A stretch of 64,000 bases of DNA from Calditerrivibrio nitroreducens DSM 19672 (GCF_000183405.1 NC_014758.1:1653001-1717000), one strand, 5' to 3'. Shown: positions 52,199 to 63,334, numbered from the stretch's first letter. The notes: a model not told the origin generated them from the letters alone. A program made the numbers and translations.

Positions 52199-53406
52199 CC
52201 ACCAACAACGCTACCCATCTTGAATATAGGAAGATACATGGCAATTATAACAAAACCCACTGCACCCCCAACAAATAACATCAGCATAGGCTCCACTAAT
52301 TTTGTAAGCCCTTCAACTGCTCTGTCAACCTCATCATCATAAAAATCCGCAATCTTGGTTAACATCTGATCAAGGGCCCCCGTCTCTTCACCCACAGAAA
52401 TCATCTGGGTAACCATAGGAGGGAAAACACCAGCCTTTTCGAGAGGATAAACTATATTTTTACCAGATTCTATATCTGTCTTACTTCTCATTAGGTGTTT
52501 TTCAATAACCTTATTGCCGCTTGTCTTTGCCACAATATCAAGTGCTTCAAGTATCGGCACACCACTATTCAAAAGAGTACCCAATGTTCTGGAGAATTTG
52601 GATACGGCAACCTTCTTCAAAAGATCACCGATTTTGGGAATTTTTAAAAGAAGTTGATCTATCGTGTATCTACCTTTTTCACTCTTCTTATAAAGGATTC
52701 TAATAGTAATGATGGAAATAACTATGAAAGCCAGAATCAATCCTCCACCATACCAGCTTGACAAAAAATTACTTAAGTTTATAGTAAACTGCGTTAGAGC
52801 TGGAAGTGTACCGCCAAAACCCTCATACATCTCTTTAAATTTTGGAATAATAAATACCATAAGCCCCCAAACAACAACGACAGCCACCGTTAAAACAATT
52901 GAAGGATACATCATGGCTGCTTTCACCTTTCTCTTCAAGGATATTGCCTTTTCCATATACCCGGCTAACCTATCCAGAACATTATCAAGTAATCCTCCAG
53001 CTTCTCCTGCCCTAACCATGTTTATATATAGGTCACCAAAAACATTTCTGTATTTTTCCAACCCCCTGCTGAAAGGTGCCCCCTGCTCAATCTGACTTTT
53101 AATGTCTTCAAACATCTCCCTTACACTTTTTTTACTGGCCTGACTTGCAATGATATCAAGGGCCTTCATAATCGGAAGCCCAGCACTGATCATGGTGGAA
53201 AGCTGTCGGGTGATAATAACAATATCTTCATCTTTTATTTTATCACCGAAAGAGATCTCAAGACTTTTCCAGTCCCTTTTGACCTCTTTTACCGTCATTC
53301 TCCTCATCTTGAGGGCTTTTATGACATCATCTTTATTTTTCCCCTCAATTTCCCCTTTAATTTCGTTACCAGTTGCATCAACTGCCACATAATTAAACTT
53401 TGCCAC
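52195..53406 (-). CDS. pilC: Type IV pilus inner-membrane platform protein PilC
   Basis: Platform on which the pilus motors act. Two repeats of the T2SSF domain (about 65-190 and 270-395) each end in hydrophobic segments; TRQLSTMISAGLPIMKALD is the first. I choose the GTG at 53406 (403 aa): GGAGG lies 5 nt upstream. A longer reading would start at a TTG and overlap pilT. The order pilB-pilT-pilC-pilS is the usual one. Confidence 0.92.
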   Translation of the reverse strand: MAKFNYVAVDATGNEIKGEIEGKNKDDVIKALKMRRMTVKEVKRDWKSLEISFGDKIKDEDIVIITRQLSTMISAGLPIMKALDIIASQASKKSVREMFEDIKSQIEQGAPFSRGLEKYRNVFGDLYINMVRAGEAGGLLDNVLDRLAGYMEKAISLKRKVKAAMMYPSIVLTVAVVVVWGLMVFIIPKFKEMYEGFGGTLPALTQFTINLSNFLSSWYGGGLILAFIVISIITIRILYKKSEKGRYTIDQLLLKIPKIGDLLKKVAVSKFSRTLGTLLNSGVPILEALDIVAKTSGNKVIEKHLMRSKTDIESGKNIVYPLEKAGVFPPMVTQMISVGEETGALDQMLTKIADFYDDEVDRAVEGLTKLVEPMLMLFVGGAVGFVIIAMYLPIFKMGSVVGG

Positions 53407-53431
53407 AACTACCTCCAGCAGTAGCTTTTTA

Positions 53432-54544
53432 TTATCTCCTTCTGATACCAGACCTATCAATCATCTGCTTAACCTCTTCAGGATATACTGCTCTATTTAC
53501 AGCTTCATCGTAAGTAATTAACCCTTTAGCATAAGCGTTAAAGAGTGATTGACTCATGGTAATCATCCCATGTTCCGCCTGACCGGATTGCATCATAGAG
53601 TAGATCTGATGTAGTTTATCTTCTCTTATAAGGTTTCTAATACCTGGATTAGGAATTAAAACCTCGCATACCATAACCCTACCTTTACCATCAGCTCTTT
53701 GAAGTAGCTGTTGACATACAACCCCCTCTAAAACAAAAGAAAGTTGTGCTCTAACCTGTGACTGTTGGTGTGGCGGGAAAACATCTATAATTCTATTTAT
53801 AGTCTGGATAGCACTGTTTGTATGAAGGGTTCCAAAAGTAAGGTGTCCGGTTTCTGCAACTGTAAGAGCAGCTTCTATAGTTTCAAGATCCCTCATCTCA
53901 CCTATCAACACTACATCAGGATCCTGCCTTAATATATATTTCAACGCTTTGGCAAACGACTTAGTATCAGCATTTACCTCCCTCTGATTTACCATTGCCT
54001 CTTTATGCTGATGTAAATACTCTATAGGGTCTTCTATTGTGATTATGTGTACCTTTTGTTCAGAATTTATTTTGTCTATCATAGCTGCAAGTGTAGTAGA
54101 CTTACCACTTCCGGTGGGACCAGTTACAAGAACCAAACCTCTTGGTTTTTCACAGAGGGTCTTGAGAACAGGTGGCAACCCAAGCTCTTCAAAAGTCATT
54201 ACACGATATGGGATTCTTCTTATTGCAGCAGCCACAGCACCCCTTTGCATAAAAAAGTTTGCTCTAAATCTACTAACCCCTTTTATACCAAAGGAGCAAT
54301 CCAACTCCTGATCCTCCTCAAACCTCTTCTTCTGTGCCTCAGTCATAATACCATAACATATCTTTTTGGTATCATTTGGCAGAAGAATCTCTGTACCAAA
54401 TCTTACCAGGTCTCCGTGTATCCTATAAACTGGTGGAGTGCCCACCGTAAGATGTAGGTCTGTGGCATCAAGCTCTATCATCTTCTGCAATAACTCCTGC
54501 AGGGAGTACTTACTAGTTTCTTGATTTTCAGTCATCTCAGACAT
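53432..54544 (-). CDS. pilT: Type IV pilus retraction ATPase PilT
   Basis: Powers pilus retraction and twitching. VLVTGPTGSGKSTTLAAM (about 139-156) is Walker A, DPDVVLIGEMRDLET Walker B, and GTLHTNSAIQTINRIIDVFP the His box. AIRRIPYRV and the C-terminal QSQVRAQLS are PilT features. Length of 370 aa is typical. 18-nt gap after pilB. Confidence 0.95.
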   Translation of the reverse strand: MSEMTENQETSKYSLQELLQKMIELDATDLHLTVGTPPVYRIHGDLVRFGTEILLPNDTKKICYGIMTEAQKKRFEEDQELDCSFGIKGVSRFRANFFMQRGAVAAAIRRIPYRVMTFEELGLPPVLKTLCEKPRGLVLVTGPTGSGKSTTLAAMIDKINSEQKVHIITIEDPIEYLHQHKEAMVNQREVNADTKSFAKALKYILRQDPDVVLIGEMRDLETIEAALTVAETGHLTFGTLHTNSAIQTINRIIDVFPPHQQSQVRAQLSFVLEGVVCQQLLQRADGKGRVMVCEVLIPNPGIRNLIREDKLHQIYSMMQSGQAEHGMITMSQSLFNAYAKGLITYDEAVNRAVYPEEVKQMIDRSGIRRR

Positions 54545-54561
54545 ATTAACCCCCTTTATAT

Positions 54562-56262
54562 CTAATCCGCAAAAGTAACTCTTACAACCTCTTCAAGGGT
54601 TGTAATACCTTTTTTAATCTTTTCAAGCCCACTTCTTCTGAGGGTTATCATACCTTCTTCTATTGCAGCCTTTTTTAGTTCATTGGCATTTGCACCTCTC
54701 AGAATTAGCTCCCTTATCCCTTCACTCACAGTCATCACCTCATACAACGCCAATCTACCTTTGTAACCTGTCCCACCGCATGCATCACAGCCTTTCCCTT
54801 TCATTGGAACAAAGCTATCAAGCTCATCCTTTCTAAACCCCACACTCAATAATGCCTCTGCAGGTATCTTTACTTTTTCTGCACATTTAGAGCATATCCT
54901 CCTGGCAAGCCTCTGGGCAAGTATAACCACTGTGGAGGAAGCCACAAGAAACGGTTCTATACCCATATTAAGAAGCCTATTTATAGTGCTTGGGGCATCA
55001 TTTGTATGCAAAGTGGATAACACAAGGTGTCCTGTCAGTGCCGCCTTGATGGCAATTTCTGCAGTTTCGTAATCTCTTATCTCCCCCACCATTATTATAT
55101 CCGGGTCCTGTCTTAAAAAAGATCTTAGGGCAGATGCAAAGTTAAGACCTATCTCATCCTTTATCTGAACCTGATTAATACCAAAAATATTATACTCCAC
55201 TGGATCTTCAGCCGTCATTATGTTCACATCAACCTTATTAAGTCTGCTCAAAGCAGAGTATAGCGTCGTGGACTTACCACTACCTGTGGGCCCTGTAACT
55301 AAAACCATACCATAGGGGGATTCTATACCTTTGATAAATCTTTCAAGTGAGCTGGGCTCAAATCCCAATTTTTCCAAATCAAGCTGGAGATTACTTTTAT
55401 CCAGGAGACGGAGAACCACTTTTTCACCAAAAAGAACAGGTAACGTAGAAACCCTCATATCCACTGATTTATTTGGTAGTTTCAACTTTATTCTACCATC
55501 CTGAGGAAGCCTCTTTTCTGCAATATCCAGATCTGCAAGTATCTTAAGTCTAGAAATTACGGCATCTTTTATATTTCTTGGTGGTTTGACCAGGTCATAT
55601 AATACCCCATCAACCCTCAATCTTATTCTAAACTCTTTTTCATAAGGTTCCACATGTATATCTGATGCTCCTCGCTTTATGGCTTCATGTAAAATATAGT
55701 TTACAAATTTAACGATTGGAGTATCTTCCACCTCTTTCCTTAAAGCATCAACAGAAATCTCTTTTTCTGATATTTCTTCAATTTCAAGTTCATCCAGTTC
55801 AAATGAATCTTCAATAATGTTGCTTACAGCAAGGTCTGTGGATGATTCAGCTTCAAGGATAGCATTGATACTTGACTCCACTGCAACGAAAGGTTTTATC
55901 GTATATCCAGTAATAAATCTAAGATCCTCAAGGGCATAAGCATTGGAGGGATCTGCAATGGCTACGCTTAATACATTCCCAGCCCTATCAAAGGGTACCA
56001 CCATATACTTTCTACAAAGATCTTTGGGTATTATGGAAAGCACCTTTGGATCTATCTGTTTGGACTTTAGATCGACATAAGGTACACCATATTGTTGGCT
56101 TAAAAACTCAGCTATCTTTCCTTCGTCAACAAAACCCAGCTTTACAAGTATAGAACCTAAACGTCCCCCTTCCTTCTTCTGAACTTCGATTGCTTTAGCA
56201 AGCTGCTCTTCTGTAATTAAGTTTTCACTTAATAATATTGCTCCTATTTTTGTAGATATCAT
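54562..56262 (-). CDS. pilB: Type IV pilus assembly ATPase PilB
   Basis: Powers pilus extension. Residues 1-150 are an MshEN domain (GAILLSENLITEEQLAKAI), a type that can bind c-di-GMP. The ATPase has LVTGPTGSGKSTTLYS (about 323-338), DPDIIMVGEIRD and a tetracysteine zinc motif (CSKC, then CDACGGTG). I use the ATG at 56262 (566 aa), with GGAG 6 nt upstream. The MshEN domain connects pili to the many c-di-GMP enzymes in the window. Confidence 0.94.
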   Translation of the reverse strand: MISTKIGAILLSENLITEEQLAKAIEVQKKEGGRLGSILVKLGFVDEGKIAEFLSQQYGVPYVDLKSKQIDPKVLSIIPKDLCRKYMVVPFDRAGNVLSVAIADPSNAYALEDLRFITGYTIKPFVAVESSINAILEAESSTDLAVSNIIEDSFELDELEIEEISEKEISVDALRKEVEDTPIVKFVNYILHEAIKRGASDIHVEPYEKEFRIRLRVDGVLYDLVKPPRNIKDAVISRLKILADLDIAEKRLPQDGRIKLKLPNKSVDMRVSTLPVLFGEKVVLRLLDKSNLQLDLEKLGFEPSSLERFIKGIESPYGMVLVTGPTGSGKSTTLYSALSRLNKVDVNIMTAEDPVEYNIFGINQVQIKDEIGLNFASALRSFLRQDPDIIMVGEIRDYETAEIAIKAALTGHLVLSTLHTNDAPSTINRLLNMGIEPFLVASSTVVILAQRLARRICSKCAEKVKIPAEALLSVGFRKDELDSFVPMKGKGCDACGGTGYKGRLALYEVMTVSEGIRELILRGANANELKKAAIEEGMITLRRSGLEKIKKGITTLEEVVRVTFAD

Positions 56263-56271
56263 CAAAAACTC

Positions 56272-57063
56272 CTAAAGCATCTTAATAACTTCATCATAAT
56301 TTATCGAAAAATCAAAACCGTTCCAGATACAGAATGCCTTATAAGCCTGTCCTACAAGCATCACCAATCCATCAAAACCTCTTTTACAATCCACTTTTTC
56401 CAAAAAAATAGTTTTTTTCTCTAAATCGTACTGCATATCAAAAGCAACATCCGCTTTCAAATCCCCAAAAACAGCACCACCAGACAAACCTGCACTACTA
56501 CTATTTATAATTATATCATATTTTTTTGAATAATCAAAAGAATTTAAATCCTTTACAGAATATTTCTTTATTTCAAATTCTTCAGCTATTAAAAAACCTT
56601 TTTCAACAGTTCTATTGACAATAATCAATTCTTCATAATCATGATTTCTTAATTCGTATAGTAATCCTCTGGCGGCTCCCCCAGCACCTAAAACAACAAT
56701 CACCTTTTTACTTAAGTCAACATTATAAAATTTAAACGTCTCCCTTATCCCAAATATGTCTGTGTTATACCCAATTAATTTACCATTTTCAATCTTCACC
56801 GTATTAACAGCTCCTATCTTTTCAGCATCACTTTCCAATCCATCCAAAAAGTCGATGATTCTCTCTTTATATGGTAGAGTAACGTTAAAACCTGTAAAAT
56901 GCATCTTTTTAAAAAGATCTATTACATCAGGAAGCTGCGAATCCTCCAACTCAAAACAACAGTAGCCACCATTAAGCCTATTGGTATACAAGAAAATATT
57001 ATGGATCTTAGGAGAGATACTATGGGAAATAGGTTTTCCTATCAATCCAAAGTTTTTATACAT
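56272..57063 (-). CDS. aroE: Shikimate dehydrogenase
   Basis: Reduces 3-dehydroshikimate with NADPH in aromatic amino-acid synthesis. GKPISHSISPKIHN (about 9-22) is the substrate site, NVTLPYKE carries the catalytic Lys, and VVLGAGGAARGLLYEL (about 123-138) is the NADP loop followed by VNRT. 263 aa, normal. It overlaps the DUF502 gene by 8 nt. Confidence 0.95.
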   Translation of the reverse strand: MYKNFGLIGKPISHSISPKIHNIFLYTNRLNGGYCCFELEDSQLPDVIDLFKKMHFTGFNVTLPYKERIIDFLDGLESDAEKIGAVNTVKIENGKLIGYNTDIFGIRETFKFYNVDLSKKVIVVLGAGGAARGLLYELRNHDYEELIIVNRTVEKGFLIAEEFEIKKYSVKDLNSFDYSKKYDIIINSSSAGLSGGAVFGDLKADVAFDMQYDLEKKTIFLEKVDCKRGFDGLVMLVGQAYKAFCIWNGFDFSINYDEVIKML

Positions 57064-57742
57064 CTTTACCGTTTTCTAACTTCTCCACTTTTTTTGAAGG
57101 TAATAATACACCTGCAGAGATAATAAATTTAAACGCAGACTGAACCGGGATATCGAGTACGACAACCTCATCCTTGGGAACTATAATAATAAAACCAGAT
57201 GTGGGATTTGGTGTGGTAACAATAAAAATAGTATAATATTTATCTTCATTACCATCCTGTAAGATACTTCTATTGTTTGTTACAAATCCTACTGAATAAA
57301 TACCTTTTCTAGGATACTCTACGAGTACGACCTTTTTAAACGTTTCTGTTTTTGTGGATTGGAAGGTAGCTATTATCTGTTTGGTGGCATTATAGCTTGT
57401 TTTAACCAGTGGAATTTTCTCCACCAGCCTTTCAATCTTTATTATAACCCTTTTACCAAAATAATTTTTTGTGAATAATCCAGTAATAAGAATAATAATT
57501 ATCAAAACAAAAAAAGATAGGATCTTTTTCAAAAATATTGGCGTATTCCACCCTAATTCTTTATCAATCATATCAAAATATGGTAAAAGAAAACCTGTCA
57601 TACTGTCCAATAAAAATGATAAAATGTAGTAGGTAACTACTAATGGCAACAGTGCAAAAAGTCCAGTCAGGAATATATTCCTTAATTTAAGTAGAAAAAT
57701 TGACTGTTTTTTATTTTGTTCCGAAGAGTCTATCACCTGCAT
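57056..57742 (-). CDS. DUF502 membrane protein
   Basis: A 228-aa protein with two N-terminal membrane segments (about 22-45 and 68-90) and the DUF502 signature: [18 protein letters not shown] and [16 protein letters not shown], then [17 protein letters not shown]. Function unknown. It overlaps the upp gene by 32 nt; a GTG at 57736, two codons later, is better placed behind GGGGG and may be the actual start. Confidence 0.82.
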   Translation of the reverse strand: MQVIDSSEQNKKQSIFLLKLRNIFLTGLFALLPLVVTYYILSFLLDSMTGFLLPYFDMIDKELGWNTPIFLKKILSFFVLIIIILITGLFTKNYFGKRVIIKIERLVEKIPLVKTSYNATKQIIATFQSTKTETFKKVVLVEYPRKGIYSVGFVTNNRSILQDGNEDKYYTIFIVTTPNPTSGFIIIVPKDEVVVLDIPVQSAFKFIISAGVLLPSKKVEKLENGKDV

Positions 57743-58346
57743 CCCCCAATCCAGGCACTATATACCCTTTTTCATTTAGTTTTTCATCGAGAGCTGCAGC
57801 ATAAACTTTAACATCAGGATGGGAAGAACAAAGTTTTTCCACTCCTTCCGGAGCAGCTATCAAACACATAAATTTTATACTTTTTGCCCCTGCTTTTTTT
57901 AACATATCCACTGCTGCAGAAGCAGAACCACCGGTTGCAAGCATAGGATCTATCAAAATAAATTCCCGATTGTCCGTGTCAGAGGGGATTTTAAAATAGT
58001 AACTCACCGGCTTGAGGGTCTTTTCATCCCTGTAAAGACCTATATGACCAACCCTTGCGGATGGTATCAGCTTTAAAATCCCATCCACCATTCCGAGCCC
58101 CGCCCTCAATATCGGCACAAGGGCAACCTTTTTCCCTGAGAGTATATTAGACTTCGTTTCACAAATAGGTGTCTTAATAGTTACCTCTTCCAGTGGGAAG
58201 TCCCTGGTAATTTCGTATGCCATAAGCATCGCCACTTCATCCACAAGCTCTTTAAACTCTTTCTTAGACGTCTTTTCATCTCTAATAAATGTTAATTTAT
58301 GGCTTATCAACGGATGTTTTACAAGTATAAAATTGTCAAAATTCAT
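57711..58346 (-). CDS. upp: Uracil phosphoribosyltransferase
   Basis: Salvages uracil to UMP with [24 protein letters not shown] (about 130-149) is the PRPP-binding motif, and [13 protein letters not shown] and [11 protein letters not shown] are further signatures of Upp. 211 aa. It lies 2 nt downstream of the uracil permease gene, the usual import-and-salvage pair. Confidence 0.96.
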   Translation of the reverse strand: MNFDNFILVKHPLISHKLTFIRDEKTSKKEFKELVDEVAMLMAYEITRDFPLEEVTIKTPICETKSNILSGKKVALVPILRAGLGMVDGILKLIPSARVGHIGLYRDEKTLKPVSYYFKIPSDTDNREFILIDPMLATGGSASAAVDMLKKAGAKSIKFMCLIAAPEGVEKLCSSHPDVKVYAAALDEKLNEKGYIVPGLGDAGDRLFGTK

Positions 58347-58348
58347 TA

Positions 58349-59581
58349 TTATCTCCCCTCTGGCAGTATGAAATTTAACACTACACCAACCAGACCAGCA
58401 AGACCAATTCCACCAAGCGTTATAGGACCCACACTCAATACAAGATTCCCTATCCCTATAACCAGCACCACCGATACTATCACAAGATTTCTTGCCTTAG
58501 CCATATCCACTTTGTTTCTAACCAGGGTACCAACACCTATTGCAGCAATCATACCAAAAAGCAATATTAGAATACCACCCATAACTGGCACAGGAATCGT
58601 TTTTAATACTGCATTTAATTTACCCAAAAAAGCAAGTAATATAGCTGTAAATGCCGCAATTCTCATATAAACCACATCTGTGGCTTTTGTCAAAGCCACT
58701 GCACCTGTTACCTCAGAATATGTAGTGTTGGGGGGCCCACCTAATAAACTTGCAAAAGATGTGGCCAGACCATCCCCCAGTAGCGTTTTATGCAACCCTG
58801 GATCCTCTAAGTAGTTTTTCCCTGTTACAGAAGAGATGGCCAAAATATCCCCCACATGCTCTATAGCTGGAGCAATAGCAACAGGTAATATAAAAAGAAT
58901 TGCATTTAGATCAAATACAGGTAACGCATAGCTACCATTTTTTATTGCCTCGATCCATGGCACAACAAACCATTTAGCATTAGCAATTGGACTTAAATCC
59001 ACAACACCCATGATTAAAGAAAAAATATACCCCACTACTATACCCATCAAAATAGGGATCAAACTCAAAAGCCTTTTACCATACATAACCACAAGTATAG
59101 CTGTGACAAGAGAAATTGTGGATATAATCATAGCAGTGCCATTAAAGTTGCCAGAACCGTCAAAGCTTTTTGCCATCTTTATTGCTACGGGTGCAAGATT
59201 TAGCCCTATAACCATAATTACCGGACCGGTAACAACAGGAGGTAAATACCTTTCTATGGCACGTATCCCACCTTTATATACCAAAAAGGAAAATAGAAGA
59301 TATGAAAGCCCCGCAGCTGCAAGCCCCCCAAATGTCTCACCTACACCAAAATTCTTCATGGAATATTGAATAGGTGCAATAAAGGCAAATGAGCTCGCCA
59401 GAAATACAGGAACTTTAGACTTAGTAATCAGCTGGAAAAGTAAAGTGCCAGCACCGGCCGTGAAAAGTGCTATAGAAGGATCAAGGCCCGTAAGTAGCGG
59501 AACCAGAACGAGAGCTCCAAATGCTACGAATAAAAATTGAACACCTAACAGTATCCTATTTAAACCACCTGAATCATACAT
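58349..59581 (-). CDS. uraA: Uracil permease (NCS2 family)
   Basis: A 410-aa membrane protein with about 12-14 hydrophobic segments. [18 protein letters not shown] (about 237-254) is the NCS2 substrate-site helix with its Glu-His, and [19 protein letters not shown] (about 278-296) the signature typical of UraA-type uracil carriers. Proton-coupled uracil uptake is expected. Overlaps the YhaM-like gene by 8 nt. Confidence 0.94.
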   Translation of the reverse strand: MYDSGGLNRILLGVQFLFVAFGALVLVPLLTGLDPSIALFTAGAGTLLFQLITKSKVPVFLASSFAFIAPIQYSMKNFGVGETFGGLAAAGLSYLLFSFLVYKGGIRAIERYLPPVVTGPVIMVIGLNLAPVAIKMAKSFDGSGNFNGTAMIISTISLVTAILVVMYGKRLLSLIPILMGIVVGYIFSLIMGVVDLSPIANAKWFVVPWIEAIKNGSYALPVFDLNAILFILPVAIAPAIEHVGDILAISSVTGKNYLEDPGLHKTLLGDGLATSFASLLGGPPNTTYSEVTGAVALTKATDVVYMRIAAFTAILLAFLGKLNAVLKTIPVPVMGGILILLFGMIAAIGVGTLVRNKVDMAKARNLVIVSVVLVIGIGNLVLSVGPITLGGIGLAGLVGVVLNFILPEGR

Positions 59582-60509
59582 CAGAATCCTCCATCATAAT
59601 ATTATGATTAAAAAGCTGCCTTTCAAGCAATCTATCGTAATTGCTCCAGCCCCCAGCTGTAATATTATCCTTAATGAATATAGACTTAAACGTATTAACT
59701 TTTGCATCCATATCGTCTATGTGGTGAAGTATAATAGCCTCCAGAGTTTTTGGTTTTTTAGGCGATCCATATTCGAGGAGGCCATGGTGACTGGCAATCA
59801 TATGATTTATTAAATGTCTGTATAATTCAGGAAAATTATCGATCTTTGAACAATAACTATTAACAAGCTCAATCCCCAGAAGCAAATGACCTATAAGCTT
59901 CCCACTATCTGTGTAATCAAAACCTTTTGATATATCCAGTTCAAATACCTTTCCTATATCATGGAAAATAGCCCCTGCCATTAAAAGATCTTTGTTTACC
60001 TTATAGTAATCGCTCATGATAACAGCAAGCCTTACCACAGAATAGGTATGCTCCAGCAAACCACCAATGTAAGCATGATGTACATTTTTTGCCGCAGGCA
60101 TTTTTTTAAATTTTGTGGTAACATCCTGATCATTTTTAAACTCTTTGAAGAGAGATTTGATAAATTTATCATTCAGATTACTATCCACAAAGCTTACAAA
60201 CTCATCGTACAATTGATTTTCATCAAAATTTCCCTTAGGTAGAAAATCTTTTGATTCCTCTTCCGGCATCTTTGCCATGTTATTGATTTTTACCTGAAAC
60301 TGACCATTGTAGCTCTGAATTGTACCACTAACTTCAACGACATCTCCTTTCTGGGGGTCAAACTTAAGCTTATTGCTATCAAACATTATCCCCTGTATTT
60401 GAACACCATCTTTATCTATTAGGACAACCTTTATAAATGGCCTGTTATCCTTGGTATTGCTTTTTGCTATCTCCAAAATCATATATTTTTTATTAAGGTT
60501 CATTTCCAT
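59574..60509 (-). CDS. YhaM-like 3'-5' exoribonuclease (OB-HD)
   Basis: A 311-aa protein: N-terminal OB fold (about 10-85; GDVVEVSGTIQSYNGQFQ) and HD domain (about 135-285; LLEHTYSVV, IFHDIGKVFEL, HHGLLEYGSPK). This is the YhaM/CBF1 layout, a 3'-5' exonuclease on RNA and single-stranded DNA. All HD metal residues are visible. The start ATG follows the DUF4911 stop by 6 nt. Confidence 0.88.
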   Translation of the reverse strand: MEMNLNKKYMILEIAKSNTKDNRPFIKVVLIDKDGVQIQGIMFDSNKLKFDPQKGDVVEVSGTIQSYNGQFQVKINNMAKMPEEESKDFLPKGNFDENQLYDEFVSFVDSNLNDKFIKSLFKEFKNDQDVTTKFKKMPAAKNVHHAYIGGLLEHTYSVVRLAVIMSDYYKVNKDLLMAGAIFHDIGKVFELDISKGFDYTDSGKLIGHLLLGIELVNSYCSKIDNFPELYRHLINHMIASHHGLLEYGSPKKPKTLEAIILHHIDDMDAKVNTFKSIFIKDNITAGGWSNYDRLLERQLFNHNIMMEDSDV

Positions 60510-60515
60510 AAGCCA

Positions 60516-60767
60516 TCACCAACTATCCACATCTTCACTCCTTTCAACAGAGATATCTTTGATATATATCCCCTCTTTTTTTAGAGCCTTTAGCAAAAGG
60601 ATTACCTTTTCGTACTGACTTTCCGTTGAATAGATTGCAATATACCCCTTTTCACGGTCTATTGTTCTCATTATACCAATCCCATCATAAGAATCCAGTA
60701 TGCTATTTATATATAAAATTTGATCCCGATTTGCAATAAATTTAATTTTAACACTCGATTCTGTCAT
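60516..60767 (-). CDS. DUF4911 small protein
   Basis: An 83-aa protein with an alpha-beta layout similar to DUF4911: KIKFIANRDQILYINSILDSY, then GIMRTIDREKGYIAIYS. It resembles a small ligand-binding or ferredoxin-like fold. Function unknown. It overlaps the previous gene by 4 nt and lies between nusB and a nuclease. Confidence 0.75.
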   Translation of the reverse strand: MTESSVKIKFIANRDQILYINSILDSYDGIGIMRTIDREKGYIAIYSTESQYEKVILLLKALKKEGIYIKDISVERSEDVDSW

Positions 60768-61156
60768 ATAAATTCCGTCACAAAAATCATTTTATTTAAT
60801 TTTTCAGCTACAATTTCACATTCCAAAAAAGGATTTTTTTCGAAATAAAAACAATCCTGCTCAAAATGTGACAATAATTTTATATATCTTTCAAAATTCT
60901 CCGAAAAACTTCTAAAATCTATCAAAAAAAAACCCTTTTCAAAACATAAACCATCCTTCAAAAAGTATACTATCTCTTTAGGATTATCTACCTGATTGAT
61001 AGTATCAAAAATTTTCCCAAGGTTTAATAAATCTATCCTGGCGGTTACCCCTCTGGGTAATCTATTAACAAAATCAAAATCTAAAAATATAGGAAATAGA
61101 TCCAGACCTCTATCTTTTTCAATACTCGGATATGACACCGTAATATGTTTAACCAT
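60764..61156 (-). CDS. Unrecognised small protein
   Basis: A 130-aa protein that I do not recognise; mostly soluble, rich in Phe, Asp and Leu, with the N-terminus VKHITVSYPSIEKDRG. I start it at the ATG at 61156, which overlaps the nusB stop (ATGGTTAA); a TTG at 61174 is an alternative without better support. The repeated overlap pattern indicates it is co-translated with nusB. Confidence 0.7.
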   Translation of the reverse strand: MVKHITVSYPSIEKDRGLDLFPIFLDFDFVNRLPRGVTARIDLLNLGKIFDTINQVDNPKEIVYFLKDGLCFEKGFFLIDFRSFSENFERYIKLLSHFEQDCFYFEKNPFLECEIVAEKLNKMIFVTEFI

Positions 61157-61574
61157 TTTTTGTATGCAAACCAAAATCGTTTTTTATTTTTTCAAGGATA
61201 CCATTTATATATCCGGGACTATTCTGTTCGGAGTATTTATTTGCAAGGGTTACATAGTCATCGATGACCTTTATAGGGTCATTACTTTCAAAAAGCTCGA
61301 ATATCGCAAGTCTTAAAATCAAAAGATCCACCATAGGCAATCGATTTAGATCCCACCCCTGTTTTAAATACTTACTGATAAGCTCATCTAAAAAAACAGT
61401 TTTTTCAATAGCTTTTTTTAATAAACCAAGACTTTCAAGCAATATTTCTTTGTTGAATCCATTATATTTAACTAGACTATCCACAATTGTTTCAAGCAAC
61501 TCACCATTCTGAAGGTGCATGTAATAAAGATTTAAAGCATATTTTCTTATCTTCGTTAATCGCTTACCACCCAT
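61149..61574 (-). CDS. nusB: Transcription antitermination factor NusB
   Basis: Binds boxA RNA with S10 in rRNA antitermination. KIRKYALNLYYMHLQNGE is the NusB start, and LPMVDLLILRLAIFELFESND with VIDDYVTLANKYSEQNSPGYINGIL the two conserved C-terminal helices. 141 aa, all helical. It shares one base with the ribH stop, and the pairing of ribH and nusB is common. Confidence 0.94.
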   Translation of the reverse strand: MGGKRLTKIRKYALNLYYMHLQNGELLETIVDSLVKYNGFNKEILLESLGLLKKAIEKTVFLDELISKYLKQGWDLNRLPMVDLLILRLAIFELFESNDPIKVIDDYVTLANKYSEQNSPGYINGILEKIKNDFGLHTKNG

Positions 61575-62047
61575 TAAATATTCTGTTCCTTTATTAGATT
61601 TACAAGTTCAAGTGCCCCCATTGCGGCCTCCGCCCCTTTATTGCCAGCCTTGGTACCCGCCCTTTCAACAGCCTGCTCGATCGTATCTGTGGTAAGCACA
61701 CCAAATATGACAGGGACTTCTGTGTCATATCCAGCTTTGGCTACACCCTTTGATACCTCAGCAGCCACATAGTCAAAATGTGGAGTAGAACCCCTTATAA
61801 CAGCCCCAAGTGCTATAATAGCATCATATTTTTTTGATTTCGCAAGCTTTTTACATATAAGCGGTATTTCAAAGGCACCTGGTGTTTTAAACACCTCAAT
61901 ATCTTTCTCCTCCACATTGTGTCTAACCAGTGCATCCACTGCTCCAGCCACGAGACTTTTCACTATAAAGTCGTTAAACCTCGATGCCACTATAGCAAAC
62001 CTTAACCCTCTACCATCATATTTACCTTCGTATACCTTAACCGTCAT
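61574..62047 (-). CDS. ribH: 6,7-dimethyl-8-ribityllumazine synthase
   Basis: Makes lumazine from the RibA-derived aminopyrimidine and the RibB butanone phosphate. [20 protein letters not shown] (about 55-63) and [17 protein letters not shown] (about 80-96) with the catalytic His are present. 157 aa; assembles as an icosahedral capsid or pentamer in the family. Lies 12 nt after ribBA. Confidence 0.97.
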   Translation of the reverse strand: MTVKVYEGKYDGRGLRFAIVASRFNDFIVKSLVAGAVDALVRHNVEEKDIEVFKTPGAFEIPLICKKLAKSKKYDAIIALGAVIRGSTPHFDYVAAEVSKGVAKAGYDTEVPVIFGVLTTDTIEQAVERAGTKAGNKGAEAAMGALELVNLIKEQNI

Positions 62048-62059
62048 AGATCACTCCTA

Positions 62060-63289
62060 TTATTTTTTGATCTTTTTTATATTCAATTTATGTCCAAGTT
62101 TCTCCTCTTTTGTTTCAAGATATTTTATATTCTCTGGTGTTACTTCACATACTATAGGTACCCGTTCCACGACATCTATGCCGTAGCCCGATAAAGCTTT
62201 TATTTTACGGGGATTGTTTGTAATCAATTTCATTTTACTAATACCTAAAAATCTGAGTATCTGGGCACCAAAACCATAGTCCCTCAAATCATCCTTAAAT
62301 CCCAGATGTAGATTGGCTTCCACCGTATCAAGCCCTTCATCCTGTAGATGATAAGCTTTGATCTTATTTAAAATCCCAATACCTCTACCTTCCTGAAACA
62401 TGTAAAGCAAAATCCCCTTACCTGCCTTCTCTATCATCTGCAAAGAACAATGTAACTGAGACCTGCAATCGCACCTTAATGAACCAAACACATCACCTGT
62501 CAGGCACTGGGAATGAACCCTGACAAGTATAGGTTCATCTTTTTGTATGTCACCTTTAATAACAGCCACGGCTTCCTGTCCATCTATAACATTTCTAAAA
62601 CCTTTTATGATAAACTTACCAAAGATCGTTGGAAGATTCGCAACTGCAGACTCCTCCACTACTGTTTCCGTTTTCAATCTGTAGGCAATAAGATCCGCAA
62701 TTGTCACTATTTTTATACCGTGTTCCATGGCAAAAATTTCCAGATCGGGCATACGTGCCATCGTACCATCATCTTTCATAATTTCACAGATCACCGCAGC
62801 TGGGGTAAGCCCCGCCATCCTGCAAAGGTCAACAGATCCTTCAGTTTGTCCCGCCCTCACGAGCACCCCACCATCCCTTGCCCTCAATGGGAAAACATGC
62901 CCAGGTCTTGCAAGATCTGAAGGCTTTGTCTTGGGATCTATGGCCACCTTTATCGTCTTTGCCCTATCATGGGCGGATATACCGGTGGTTACCCCCTCTT
63001 TTGCTTCTATGGAAACCGTAAATGCAGTACCAAATCTTGCGGTATTACCCATCTCGTTCACCATAAGGTTAAGCCCCAGTTCGTCACACCTTTTGGCCGT
63101 GAGACTAAGACAGATAAGACCTCTTCCATACTTTGCCATAAAATTTATGGCTTCAGGTGTTACAAAATCGGCTGCAATCACAAGGTCACCTTCATTCTCC
63201 CTATCTTCATCATCCACAAGAATTATCATCTTGCCTTTTCTAAGCTCTTCAATCGCCTCTTCTATTCCTATTCGTACATTACTTTCCAT
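62060..63289 (-). CDS. ribBA: Bifunctional butanone-4-phosphate synthase/GTP cyclohydrolase II
   Basis: Supplies both precursors of riboflavin. The RibB half (about 1-200) has [14 protein letters not shown], and the RibA half (about 205-405) has [20 protein letters not shown] with the zinc Cys residues, then [12 protein letters not shown] begin at the ATG at 63289 (409 aa), 5 nt after GGGAG; the ATG at 63301 is in frame but lacks an SD. Between ribE and ribH. Confidence 0.96.
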   Translation of the reverse strand: MESNVRIGIEEAIEELRKGKMIILVDDEDRENEGDLVIAADFVTPEAINFMAKYGRGLICLSLTAKRCDELGLNLMVNEMGNTARFGTAFTVSIEAKEGVTTGISAHDRAKTIKVAIDPKTKPSDLARPGHVFPLRARDGGVLVRAGQTEGSVDLCRMAGLTPAAVICEIMKDDGTMARMPDLEIFAMEHGIKIVTIADLIAYRLKTETVVEESAVANLPTIFGKFIIKGFRNVIDGQEAVAVIKGDIQKDEPILVRVHSQCLTGDVFGSLRCDCRSQLHCSLQMIEKAGKGILLYMFQEGRGIGILNKIKAYHLQDEGLDTVEANLHLGFKDDLRDYGFGAQILRFLGISKMKLITNNPRKIKALSGYGIDVVERVPIVCEVTPENIKYLETKEEKLGHKLNIKKIKK

Positions 63290-63334
63290 CTTTTCTCCCA
63301 TTTTAAATTCATAAGTTTCCGTATAGATTTTTTA